This document shows, piece by piece, positions 1 through 6,797 of a stretch of 11,126 nt of DNA. How positions within the stretch are numbered: position 1 is the first letter of the stretch; each line of letters begins with the position of its first letter. The stretch lies in NCBI GenBank assembly GCA_913044085.1, contig CAJWNW010000050.1, positions 1 to 11,126 of the forward strand, in the 5' to 3' direction. Below the pieces are notes generated by a model, which did no database searches, was not told the DNA's origin, and was given only the letters and a program-made list of their open reading frames with translations. Origin of the DNA: an uncultured Flavobacteriaceae bacterium. GTDB taxonomy: Bacteria > Bacteroidota > Bacteroidia > Flavobacteriales > Flavobacteriaceae. Both the position numbers and the translations under genes were made by a program.

Positions 1-41
1 CGCTAGCGTTCATCCTGAGCCAGGATCAAACTCTTCATCGT
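1..41 (-). rRNA. 16S ribosomal RNA, 5' end only (gene runs off the left edge)
   Basis: Read on the minus strand, this stretch is the universal 5' end of bacterial small-subunit rRNA: it contains AGAGTTTGATCCTGGCTCAG (the classic 27F primer site), followed by GATGAACGCTAGCG. The right boundary, about base 41, was placed by aligning the TGAAGAG stretch with the mature E. coli 5' end, so it may be off by a few bases. Only the first 41 or so bases of a roughly 1.5 kb gene are present. The rest of the rrn operon would lie to the left. Two promoters in the adjacent non-coding region point into it. Confidence 0.97.
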
Positions 42-50
42 TATTTTTTA

Positions 51-71
51 AGCTCCTACAAAATAGGAACT
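51..71 (-). other. Leader hairpin just upstream of mature 16S rRNA
   Basis: On the minus strand the pre-rRNA reads GUUCCUA, loop UUUUG, UAGGAGC. This forms a seven-pair stem with one G-U pair, and a flanking A-U pair extends it to eight. It ends about 10 bases before the predicted mature 16S 5' end. It could be a processing signal or part of the larger 16S precursor stem. The 3' flank of 16S, needed to decide, is outside the window. Confidence 0.45.
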
Positions 72-203
72 AATTCTAATAACAACTAAAGGATATTGAA
101 AAGGTCTTCAAAATGGTTTATTCTCTAATTAAAATAAATCGTTTCCAATTTATTTTTTACGCTGTCAATCAATATGTTTAATGAACTTAAATTTCTTAAA
201 AAA

Positions 204-225
204 CTTTACGTTAAAAAACGTAAAG
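204..225 (-). other. Terminator-like hairpin in the rRNA leader, next to promoter P2 start
   Basis: Bases 204-212 (CTTTACGTT) and 217-225 (AACGTAAAG) are perfect reverse complements around an AAAA loop. On the minus strand the stem is followed at once by six T residues (203-198), the layout of a small intrinsic terminator. The predicted transcription start of P2 lies about where the stem begins, so P2 transcripts would open with this hairpin while P1 transcripts would carry it internally. The stem is AT-rich with only two G-C pairs per side, so it may be weak. Its function is unknown. Confidence 0.5.
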
Positions 226-250
226 CGGGTGCAAATATAAAACCCTTTTT
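224..250. repeat. 27-base direct repeat, copy 1 (covers core of rRNA promoter P2)
   Basis: Bases 224-250 are identical to bases 342-368, with an offset of 118. The repeat covers the -7 element, the GC-rich discriminator and the T-rich part of the spacer, but not the upstream TTG flank, which differs between copies. It probably reflects duplication of the promoter, or strong selection on the core. Confidence 0.9.
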
Positions 251-262
251 TTAACCACCCAA
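232..262 (-). promoter_or_regulatory. rRNA promoter P2 (proximal)
   Basis: On the minus strand a TTG (262-260) is followed after exactly 20 nt by TATATTTG (239-232), a perfect match to the Bacteroidota primary sigma factor -7 element TAnnTTTG. The discriminator is GC-rich (CACCCGC), a feature often tied to growth-rate and ppGpp control of rRNA promoters. The expected transcription start is around 224-227. It lies within a 27-base perfect direct repeat shared with P1. Confidence 0.85.
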
Positions 263-341
263 AGCTTTTTGATTAATTTTTAAAAAAATACTTTAGTTTT
301 TTAATGAACTTTACACTAATAATATGTGCATTAAAGCGCTG

Positions 342-368
342 AGCGGGTGCAAATATAAAACCCTTTTT
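342..368. repeat. 27-base direct repeat, copy 2 (covers core of rRNA promoter P1)
   Basis: This is the partner of the copy at 224-250, with perfect identity over 27 bases. Downstream on the minus strand, P1 also has an imperfect CTTTA...TAAAG inverted repeat, roughly like the perfect one at P2. That hints that a unit larger than the core promoter was duplicated and has since diverged. Confidence 0.9.
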
Positions 369-380
369 GTTTACCCACAA
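350..380 (-). promoter_or_regulatory. rRNA promoter P1 (distal)
   Basis: On the minus strand a TTG (380-378) is separated by 20 nt from TATATTTG (357-350), followed by the same CACCCGCT discriminator as P2. The expected transcription start is around 342-345. The promoter lies 118 bases upstream of P2, so this is a tandem-promoter rRNA operon. Confidence 0.85.
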
Positions 381-547
381 CCCTAAATCTATTAATTTTT
401 CAAAAAAAATAAAACCGTTTTTTTACTTCTTTGTAGTTAAACAATTGAATGAAATTCATATCTAAATAATACGTTGAAAACCAGCCAATTAAATTCATTG
501 TATTTTACAATTCGAAAGAATAAAAACAACAGAACACAAAAACAGTA

Positions 548-578
548 TTGTTTTAAAAGGGATATAAACTTATATTTG
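548..578 (+). promoter_or_regulatory. Promoter of the thrS operon
   Basis: TTG (548-550), a 20-nt spacer, then TATATTTG (571-578): the same architecture and the same -7 octamer as both rRNA promoters, on the opposite strand. The expected transcription start is around 583-586, which leaves a leader of only about 17 nt before the thrS ATG. That is too short for a tRNA-sensing T-box or any sizeable leader regulator. No Shine-Dalgarno sequence is visible in the short leader. Confidence 0.8.
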
Positions 579-601
579 CCCACTATACATATAGTACAAC
601 T

Positions 602-2542
602 ATGATTCATATTACACTCCCAGACGGCAGTATTCGCGCTTACAAAGAAGCATTGACTGTTATGGATGTTGCCAAAGACATCAGCGAAGGATTTGCACGC
701 AATGTGATTTCTGCACAGTTTAACGACATCGTGGTTGAAACTACCACCCTGCTTAAGACTGATGGCAGTTTAATCTTATTTACATGGAAGGACAAGAATG
801 GAAAAAAGGCCTTCTGGCATTCTTCATCCCACGTTTTAGCGCAAGCATTGGAAGAACTTTACCCTGGCGTTAAACTATCTATAGGACCCGCCATTGAGAA
901 TGGATTTTACTATGATATAGATTTAGGTGAACATAATGTTTCAGAAAATGATTTTGGAGCTATTGAGGATAAAATGCTTGAAATAGCAAGAGGAAAACAT
1001 AGTTTCAGCATGCGAAACGTTTCGAAAAATGATGCTTTAAAAAAATACAAAGAAGAGAATAACAACTATAAGCTAGAATTAATTGAAAATCTTAAGGATG
1101 GAGACATCACCTTTTGTGATCATGCTTCGTTTACAGACTTATGTCGTGGAGGACACATCCCAAATACAGGAATCATCAAGGCTGTAAAACTATTGAGTGT
1201 TGCTGGGGCCTACTGGCGTGGTGACGAAAATAACAAACAACTGACACGTGTTTATGGAATTTCTTTTCCGAAACAAAAAGATTTAAAAGAATATTTAGCA
1301 CTTTTAGAAGAAGCAAAAAAACGAGACCACCGTAAATTAGGAAAGCAGTTAGAATTATTTATGTTTTCAAAAAGAGTAGGACAAGGACTTCCTCTGTGGT
1401 TGCCCAATGGAGCTGCCTTGCGTTCTCGATTAGAGGATTTTCTAAAAAAAGCACAAGTGAAAGCAGGATACGAAATGGTATCAACCCCACACATTGGCCA
1501 AAAGGAATTGTATATTACATCTGGGCACTATGAAAAATATGGTGAAGATAGTTTTCAACCGATTGAAACTCCAAAAGCAGAAGAAGAATTTTTATTAAAA
1601 CCGATGAACTGCCCCCACCACTGTGAAATCTACAATTTTAAGCCCTACAGTTATAAAGAACTGCCCAAGCGTTATGCCGAATTTGGAACAGTCTACAGAT
1701 ATGAACAAAGTGGAGAGTTGCATGGACTGACGCGTGTTCGTGGATTCACTCAAGACGATGCCCATATTTTTTGTACCCCGGAACAATTAAACGAAGAATT
1801 TAAAAATGTGATTGATCTGGTATTGTATGTATTCAAGTCCTTAGGGTTTGAAAACTTTACAGCGCAAGTGTCGCTACGAGATTCTGAAACACCTGAAAAA
1901 TACATTGGATCCGTTGACAATTGGGACAGAGCGGAGCAAGCCATCATCAATGCCGCTGAAGAAAAAGGGTTGGATTATGTAATTGAATCTGGTGAAGCTG
2001 CTTTTTATGGTCCAAAATTAGATTTTATGGTCAAAGATGCCCTTGGCAGAAGTTGGCAACTCGGCACTATTCAAGTGGATTATAATTTACCGGAGCGTTT
2101 TGATTTAACATATAAAGGAGCTGACAATGAATCGCATCGACCTGTCATGATTCACAGAGCACCCTTTGGAAGTATGGAGCGTTTCGTCGCCATACTGCTT
2201 GAACACACAGGTGGAAACTTTCCGCTTTGGCTGATGCCACAGCAAGTTGTTATTCTTACCATCAGCGAAAAATATGAGAAATACGCCCAAAAAGTTTTAA
2301 ATTTGTTAGAAAATAACGAAATTCGCGCCCTCATTGACGACAGGAGTGAAACCATGGGTAAAAAAATTCGGGATGCCGAGGTTAAAAAAATACCTTACAT
2401 GATTGTGGTCGGAGAACAAGAAGAAAAATCAGCTACAATTTCTGTGCGACAACACGGAGGAGATGACTTAGGAGGTCTCAGCATTGAAGCCTTTAAAGAA
2501 ATAATTGAAGCTGAAATAGCTAAAACATTAAAACAATTTTAA
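602..2542 (+). CDS. thrS: Threonine--tRNA ligase (ThrRS)
   Basis: Class II aminoacyl-tRNA synthetase that attaches threonine to tRNA-Thr in the cytoplasm. At 646 residues it is full length for the family. The order is an N-terminal TGS domain (about 1-62), the editing domain with its HxxxH (H73, H77) and C181/H185 (CRGGH) residues that remove mischarged serine, the catalytic core, and a C-terminal anticodon-binding domain (from about 545). The core has the motif 2 region (RYEQSGELHGLTRVRGF, from about 366) and motif 3 (IHRAPFGSMERF). The expected zinc ligands are present as C337 (MNCPHH), H388 and H518. The ATG gives the canonical start (MIHITLPDG) and sits just downstream of a good promoter. 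It leads the translation cluster thrS-infC-rpmI-rplT, and infC begins about 22 nt after its stop. Confidence 0.98.
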   Translation: MIHITLPDGSIRAYKEALTVMDVAKDISEGFARNVISAQFNDIVVETTTLLKTDGSLILFTWKDKNGKKAFWHSSSHVLAQALEELYPGVKLSIGPAIENGFYYDIDLGEHNVSENDFGAIEDKMLEIARGKHSFSMRNVSKNDALKKYKEENNNYKLELIENLKDGDITFCDHASFTDLCRGGHIPNTGIIKAVKLLSVAGAYWRGDENNKQLTRVYGISFPKQKDLKEYLALLEEAKKRDHRKLGKQLELFMFSKRVGQGLPLWLPNGAALRSRLEDFLKKAQVKAGYEMVSTPHIGQKELYITSGHYEKYGEDSFQPIETPKAEEEFLLKPMNCPHHCEIYNFKPYSYKELPKRYAEFGTVYRYEQSGELHGLTRVRGFTQDDAHIFCTPEQLNEEFKNVIDLVLYVFKSLGFENFTAQVSLRDSETPEKYIGSVDNWDRAEQAIINAAEEKGLDYVIESGEAAFYGPKLDFMVKDALGRSWQLGTIQVDYNLPERFDLTYKGADNESHRPVMIHRAPFGSMERFVAILLEHTGGNFPLWLMPQQVVILTISEKYEKYAQKVLNLLENNEIRALIDDRSETMGKKIRDAEVKKIPYMIVVGEQEEKSATISVRQHGGDDLGGLSIEAFKEIIEAEIAKTLKQF

Positions 2543-2564
2543 GTTTAATTAAAAACACAACGCC

Positions 2565-3119
2565 ATAGCAATACGTAGAAGAAGAAGCAGAGGGCCAATG
2601 CGGGTCATTCGACAAGACAAACATCGAATCAACAGAAAAATTACTGCTGAAGAGTTGCGCCTTGTTGGAGATAATGTAGAGATTGGAGTTTACAAGCTGT
2701 CACAAGCACTGGCCATTGCCAATGAACAAAATCTCGATTTGGTGGAAATTTCTCCAAAAGCTGTACCCCCTGTTTGTAAGGTTATGGATTACAAAAAGTT
2801 TCTTTACGAGCAAAAGAAACGTGAAAAAACATTAAAATCTAAGGCCGCTAAGGTCGTGGTAAAAGAAATACGTTTTGGTCCCAATACAGATGATCATGAT
2901 TACAACTTCAAGAAAAAACACGCTGAAAAGTTTTTGAAAGAAGGTGCAAAATTAAAAGCATTTGTATTTTTTAAGGGGCGTTCTATAATCTTCAAAGAGA
3001 AAGGACAAATTTTGTTGCTTCGTTTAGCACAAGACCTGGAAAAACTTGGAAAAGTAGAGCAGATGCCTAAACTGGAAGGAAAGCGGATGATTATGTTCAT
3101 CTCGCCAATTAAAAAATAA
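2565..3119 (+). CDS. infC: Translation initiation factor IF-3, probably starting at a non-AUG (ATA) codon
   Basis: IF3 binds the 30S subunit, keeps 50S from joining early and checks start codon and initiator tRNA pairing. The N-domain (HRIN through VCKVMDYKKFLYEQKK), the lysine-rich linker and the C-domain (KEIRFGP through KRMIMFISP) are all present. The first in-frame ATG is at 2598 (173 residues). Upstream, the frame stays open and reads AIRRRRSRGP directly before that methionine. This matches the MAIR plus arginine-rich N-terminus that I recall for Bacteroidota IF3. The codon before AIRRRR is ATA at 2565-2567, which gives a 184-residue protein. IF3 rejects such codons, and E. coli infC uses AUU for self-limiting expression, so ATA is the likely true start. 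The ATG at 2598 remains the conservative alternative. The family call is certain; the start is inferred. Confidence 0.93.
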   Translation: MAIRRRRSRGPMRVIRQDKHRINRKITAEELRLVGDNVEIGVYKLSQALAIANEQNLDLVEISPKAVPPVCKVMDYKKFLYEQKKREKTLKSKAAKVVVKEIRFGPNTDDHDYNFKKKHAEKFLKEGAKLKAFVFFKGRSIIFKEKGQILLLRLAQDLEKLGKVEQMPKLEGKRMIMFISPIKK

Positions 3120-3150
3120 TAATAGCGAATAATTATATAAACTGCAGAAC

Positions 3151-3348
3151 ATGCCAAAAATGAAAACGAAATCCAGTGCCAAAAAACGCTTTAAAGTGAC
3201 AGGCTCTGGTAAAATCAAAAGAAAGCATGCGTTCAAAAGTCACATTCTAACGAAGAAGTCTAAAAAACGTAAGCTTGCCCTCACCCACAGTACTTTGGTA
3301 CACGAAAGTGATGAGGCCAATATCAAACAACAGTTGCGTTTAAAGTAA
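3151..3348 (+). CDS. rpmI: 50S ribosomal protein bL35
   Basis: Small basic large-subunit protein of 65 residues, the normal length for bL35. It begins with the hallmark MPKMKTKSSAKKRF and continues with the conserved GSGKIKRKHAFKSHILTKKS segment; the C-terminus LRLK is family-like. It binds 23S rRNA. It lies 31 nt after infC in the classic infC-rpmI-rplT order, so it is almost certainly cotranscribed. The start is fixed by the conserved N-terminus. No Shine-Dalgarno sequence is seen upstream. Confidence 0.97.
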   Translation: MPKMKTKSSAKKRFKVTGSGKIKRKHAFKSHILTKKSKKRKLALTHSTLVHESDEANIKQQLRLK

Positions 3349-3444
3349 ATGTAAACTAAGGTAACTTAATTTTAACCATGGAGTTTGGCCAATAAAAGAT
3401 TCTGAAAATAAGTTCGGGGCGCCAACTACAAAAAAACAAACAAT
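3349..3444 (+). other. 96-nt rpmI-rplT spacer with possible control structure
   Basis: This gap is longer than the other gaps in the cluster (22 and 31 nt). Bases 3382-3390 (AGTTTGGCC) can pair imperfectly with 3418-3427 (GGCGCCAACT), leaving an AU-rich loop, and the last 20 nt before the rplT start are A-rich and look unpaired. In other bacteria L20 represses its own operon by binding an mRNA mimic of its rRNA site, and this spacer is a candidate for such a site. That role is inferred only. Confidence 0.3.
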
Positions 3445-3789
3445 ATGCCAAGATCAGTAAATTCAGTGGCCAAAAGAGCCCGCAGAAAAAAAGTCCTAAA
3501 ACAAGCCAAAGGCTATTTTGGGCGCCGCAAAAATGTATGGACCGTTGCAAAAAATGCTGTGGACAAAGCCATGCTTTATGCGTACAGAGACCGAAGAAAC
3601 AAAAAAAGAACATTTCGAGCCCTTTGGATTGTGCGTATCAACGCCGGTGCCAGACAATACGGAATGTCTTATTCTCAATTTATGGGGAAACTAAAAGCTA
3701 ACAATATAGACTTAAACCGTAAGGTTTTAGCTGATTTAGCAATGAACGACCCCAAAGCTTTTGAGGCCATCTTAAAAAAAGTAAAATAA
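3445..3789 (+). CDS. rplT: 50S ribosomal protein bL20
   Basis: Large-subunit assembly protein that binds 23S rRNA early. Its 114 residues are normal for bL20. The start MPRSVNSVAKRARRKKVLKQ, the GYFGRRKNVW segment, the YAYRDRRNKKRTFRALWI segment and the RQYGMSYSQFMGKL motif are all characteristic. The basic N-terminal extension (about 1-60) threads into rRNA, and the globular C-domain (about 60-114) is the part that binds regulatory mRNA in other bacteria. It is the last gene of the cluster and is followed after about 35 nt by a strong terminator. Confidence 0.97.
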   Translation: MPRSVNSVAKRARRKKVLKQAKGYFGRRKNVWTVAKNAVDKAMLYAYRDRRNKKRTFRALWIVRINAGARQYGMSYSQFMGKLKANNIDLNRKVLADLAMNDPKAFEAILKKVK

Positions 3790-3824
3790 GGCGACTGCTT
3801 GATTAACAAACTATTATTTGCTAC

Positions 3825-3855
3825 AAAAAAGCCCGTTCATTTGAACGGGCCTTTT
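3825..3855. terminator. Bidirectional intrinsic terminator
   Basis: GCCCGTTC (3831-3838), loop ATTT, GAACGGGC (3843-3850): a perfect eight-pair, GC-rich stem preceded by A6 and followed by CTTTTT. Both strands read as a hairpin with a T-tract. It therefore ends the plus-strand thrS-rplT operon and also the convergent minus-strand gene whose stop is at 3872. Confidence 0.95.
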
Positions 3856-3871
3856 TGTATTGTAAACAACT

Positions 3872-5134
3872 CTAGGTCTTCTGCTTTTTCTTTTTTGCTG
3901 CTGGGAATAATACATTGTTGAGTATCAAGCGATAGCCCGGTGAGGTGGGATGCAATTCCAGTTCTGTTTTCGGATCCCCCACCCTGTGGGTATAATCTTC
4001 AGGATCATGGCCTCCATAAAATGTAAAAAAACCTTTGCCTTTAACGCCGTGAATATAACGCGCCTCACCGTTGATTTTATTTTCTCCCAACACCAAGACA
4101 TTGGATTTTATTTGGGTTGGATTGTAGGCCGTTGTTTGCCCCATAAACCCCTTCACTAAGGCTGTATGATTTTGATTGAGCATGGTGGGAATAGGATCCC
4201 ACTTAGCAGAATAATCCATCAAAGTAAAATAGTCCGATTCTTTAGGAATTCGACGCGTTGATGTCAAATCAATGGATGAAAATTCGTAAATATTGGGATC
4301 TCGTTCCAAAATAAATTCTTTGAACGCGAATGTTTTTGAAAAGTCAAGTTGGGATTGGTAGTTTGGAGAAGTACCATCTGAATCAAACATGGGTTCGCAT
4401 ATGTCTAATGCTTGTGCCGACAAGGCAATATCAAAACTATCTGTAGCACTGCACATGGCAAACATAAATCCACCGCCTAAGACATAGTCTTTTATTTTTT
4501 GAGCTACTGCTAATTTTTCTTGAGACACCTTGTCATAACCCAATTGCTGTGCCAAAGCTTCCGCCTCTTTTTGCTGTTCTATGTACCATGCAGCATTTCG
4601 ATAAGCCCTGTAAAATTTACCGTATTGACCTGTAAAATCTTCATGGTGCAGATGCAACCAATCGTAAACTAGCAAGCCATCGTTAAGAACCTCAGTGTCA
4701 TATATAATATCGTAAGGGATTTCTGCATAAGTCAAAACCAAGGTGACAGCATCGTCCCAGGGCTGTTTTCCACTTGGTGAATAAACAGCGATTCGAGGCG
4801 CTTTTTCCAATACGACGGCCTCCATGTTTTGACTTGGACTGCTGATTTCTTGAAGGATTTCAGCAGCCTTGGCATCACTAATTAATTCATAGGAAACACC
4901 TCTAATATGACATTCTTTGGTAGTGTTCTCAGAATTGGGCAATAAAAAAGCACCCCCTCTGTAATTTAACAACCATTTGATGTTTTGGTTCTGATTTAAA
5001 ACCCAATAGGCAATACCATAAGACTTCAAATGATTGTCTTGAGACTCCGCATCCATGGGTATTAGGATATAACTTGAAAAACCTTTTAGGGAAATTGACA
5101 ATAAAAAAATTACAAAAAAGAATTTATGACGCAT
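3872..5134 (-). CDS. Secreted Bacteroidota-conserved protein, glutamine-amidotransferase-like fold suspected (often labelled asparagine synthetase B)
   Basis: A 420-residue protein with a clear N-terminal signal peptide (hydrophobic core about 5-18, likely cleavage near 20-21), so probably periplasmic or exported. From memory, close relatives in flavobacteria are commonly annotated as asparagine synthetase B. The sequence does not support that: there is no N-terminal catalytic cysteine after the initiator methionine and no SGGxDS ATP pyrophosphatase motif. A region at 219-234 (GGGFMFAMCSATDSF) looks like the nucleophile elbow of a class I glutamine amidotransferase-like fold, with C228 as candidate nucleophile and H375 in GGHDPED as a possible partner. 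The C-terminus is lysine-rich (KKKKQKT). It follows dnaB by 23 nt with no terminator between, so cotranscription is likely. The true function is unknown. Confidence 0.7.
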   Translation of the reverse strand: MRHKFFFVIFLLSISLKGFSSYILIPMDAESQDNHLKSYGIAYWVLNQNQNIKWLLNYRGGAFLLPNSENTTKECHIRGVSYELISDAKAAEILQEISSPSQNMEAVVLEKAPRIAVYSPSGKQPWDDAVTLVLTYAEIPYDIIYDTEVLNDGLLVYDWLHLHHEDFTGQYGKFYRAYRNAAWYIEQQKEAEALAQQLGYDKVSQEKLAVAQKIKDYVLGGGFMFAMCSATDSFDIALSAQALDICEPMFDSDGTSPNYQSQLDFSKTFAFKEFILERDPNIYEFSSIDLTSTRRIPKESDYFTLMDYSAKWDPIPTMLNQNHTALVKGFMGQTTAYNPTQIKSNVLVLGENKINGEARYIHGVKGKGFFTFYGGHDPEDYTHRVGDPKTELELHPTSPGYRLILNNVLFPAAKKKKQKT

Positions 5135-5157
5135 TTTAAAGGGCTTGACTCGTGCTA

Positions 5158-6696
5158 TTAGTAAGGGGTGTCATCATTTGGAGGGCCAAAGGCATCATTA
5201 GGATCAACCTGCATGGATGGATCGTCTGAAAAAGTATCGTCGTTGGCAGCTGCATTCATTTTTGAATGGTATTCGGCATCAAAGGGAGAATCAAAGTTGT
5301 CTAAATTATCAAATTTACCAAGGTGACCAATAAATTTTAAACGGATGCTATCGAGCCCACCATTTCTGTGTTTTGCAATTATAAATTCAGCTTGACCCTC
5401 ACAAGGTGTGTGCTCTTCATCATCCCATTCGTCTATTTTATAGTACTCTGGCCTGTAAATAAAAGATACAATATCAGCATCCTGTTCAATCGCTCCAGAT
5501 TCACGTAAATCAGAAAGTAGCGGACGCTTGCTGCCCCCTCTCGTTTCAACGGCTCTTGAAAGCTGTGATAAAGCAATAACAGGAACACTGAGTTCTTTAG
5601 CAAGGGCCTTGAGGTTTCTAGAGATCATAGAAATTTCTTGCTCCCGATTCCCTGATTTCTGACTACCACCGGCGGTCATTAATTGCAAATAATCAACAAC
5701 AATAAGTTTGATGCCATTTTGAGAGGCCAATCGCCTGGCTTTTGCTCGTAAATCAAAAATGGATAATGAGGGAGTGTCATCAATATAAAGCGGGGCTTTT
5801 TCAAGGGATTTTACTTTGACATTCAATTGTTCCCATTCGTGTTTTTCAAGCTTTCCAGTTCTTAATTTATCCGAGCTCAAACCTGTTTCAGATGAAATTA
5901 AACGCGTAATCAACTGAACTGAAGACATTTCTAAAGAAAAGAATGCAACAGGAATATTTTGATTCACCGCAATATTTCGTGCCATTGAAAGGGTGAGAGC
6001 TGTTTTCCCCATCCCGGGTCTGGCCGCTACAATAATGAGATCACTTTCTTGCCAACCTGAGGTCAATTTATCTACTTTATCAAAGCCCGATGGAATTCCG
6101 CTGAGCCCTTCTTTATTGGAAATTTCTTCAATTTTTTTCTTAGCTTGAAATACCAAATCTTGGGCAGTTTCCGTAGATTTCTTGATATTGCCTTGGGTAA
6201 CATCATATAATTTTGATTCTGCTTTGTCTAAAAGATCGAAGACATCCTTGGTTTCATCAAATGAATCTTCAATAATTTCATTGGAAATTTTAATCAGGCT
6301 ACGCTGAATAAACTTCTGTAAAATTATACGTGCGTGAAACTCGATGTGGGCGGAAGAAGATACCTTTTGCGTAAGCCCTATCAAATAAAAATCTCCGCCT
6401 ACGATATCTAATTTTTGATTTTTTCTAAGTTGTGCTGAAACCGTTAACAAATCTATTGGCTGACTGTCTTCAAAAAGTTGTAATATGGCTTCAAATATGA
6501 ATTGATGCCCGTCTTTGTAAAAGGAATCAATACTTAATATATCAATAACCTCATCGACGCCCTTTTTATCAATCATCATGGCCCCCAAGACAACCTCTTC
6601 TAGATCAACAGCTTGAGGTGGGATTTTTCCTTTTTCAAGACTGATAAGATTGGAACGCGTTGACTGAATTCCTTTATATGGTTCTGGCTGTTTCAT
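5158..6696 (-). CDS. dnaB: Replicative DNA helicase DnaB
   Basis: Ring-shaped hexameric 5'-3' helicase that unwinds DNA at the replication fork and recruits primase. It has 512 residues. The N-terminal helical domain (PPQAVDLEEVVLGAMM, about 26-41, onward to about 130) is followed by a linker and the RecA-like ATPase. The ATPase carries Walker A ARPGMGKTA (225-233), the conserved SLEM (254-257), Walker B LIVVDYLQLM (331-340), a SQLSRAVETRGGSKRPLLSDLRESG segment typical of DnaB (377-401) and the arginine-finger region KHRNGG (442-447). The tail after about 460 is acidic and low in complexity (many D, N, P), as in other Bacteroidota DnaB proteins. No intein interrupts the motifs. The start ATG gives the expected short N-terminal extension. 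It sits 155 nt downstream of accA. Confidence 0.97.
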   Translation of the reverse strand: MKQPEPYKGIQSTRSNLISLEKGKIPPQAVDLEEVVLGAMMIDKKGVDEVIDILSIDSFYKDGHQFIFEAILQLFEDSQPIDLLTVSAQLRKNQKLDIVGGDFYLIGLTQKVSSSAHIEFHARIILQKFIQRSLIKISNEIIEDSFDETKDVFDLLDKAESKLYDVTQGNIKKSTETAQDLVFQAKKKIEEISNKEGLSGIPSGFDKVDKLTSGWQESDLIIVAARPGMGKTALTLSMARNIAVNQNIPVAFFSLEMSSVQLITRLISSETGLSSDKLRTGKLEKHEWEQLNVKVKSLEKAPLYIDDTPSLSIFDLRAKARRLASQNGIKLIVVDYLQLMTAGGSQKSGNREQEISMISRNLKALAKELSVPVIALSQLSRAVETRGGSKRPLLSDLRESGAIEQDADIVSFIYRPEYYKIDEWDDEEHTPCEGQAEFIIAKHRNGGLDSIRLKFIGHLGKFDNLDNFDSPFDAEYHSKMNAAANDDTFSDDPSMQVDPNDAFGPPNDDTPY

Positions 6697-6760
6697 TGAT
6701 ACTAAAATAAGTAAAATTGAATCTATTTATAGAAATTAGGCCTTGAAAATACAAAACAAG

Positions 6761-6793
6761 CAATGTTAATAAGTTAAAGTAAATTGTTAACAA
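6761..6793 (-). promoter_or_regulatory. Possible dnaB promoter (weak)
   Basis: On the minus strand TTG (6793-6791) lies 22 nt before TAACATTG (6768-6761), which is one mismatch from TAnnTTTG. The implied leader is about 60 nt. It sits just past the accA terminator, which is where a separate dnaB promoter would be expected. The match is imperfect, and a 10-base palindrome TTGTTAACAA (6784-6793) overlaps the TTG. Confidence 0.3.
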
Positions 6794-6797
6794 GGCT

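Larger units (their letters stand above)
42..601. other. Divergent control region between the 16S rRNA gene and thrS
   Basis: This 560-base stretch has no credible gene. From left to right it holds the 16S leader with a small hairpin (51-71), a second hairpin (204-225), the proximal rRNA promoter (232-262), an AT-rich spacer, the distal rRNA promoter (350-380), about 165 bases of very AT-rich sequence in which I see nothing definite, and the thrS promoter (548-578). On the minus strand, roughly bases 162-192 read AAGTTCATTAAACATATTG and then GACAGCG. This resembles the antitermination-type leader elements of other Bacteroidota rRNA operons, but I cannot assign it firmly. Confidence 0.8.

Noticed and set aside
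5158..6696. Intein or split in dnaB
   Set aside because: Inteins are frequent in dnaB, but Walker A, Walker B and the downstream conserved motifs run continuously at normal spacing in 512 residues.
6784..6793. Perfect 10-base palindrome TTGTTAACAA upstream of dnaB, a possible operator
   Set aside because: Short and AT-rich, with no second copy upstream of another gene in the window. Too likely by chance to call a regulator site.
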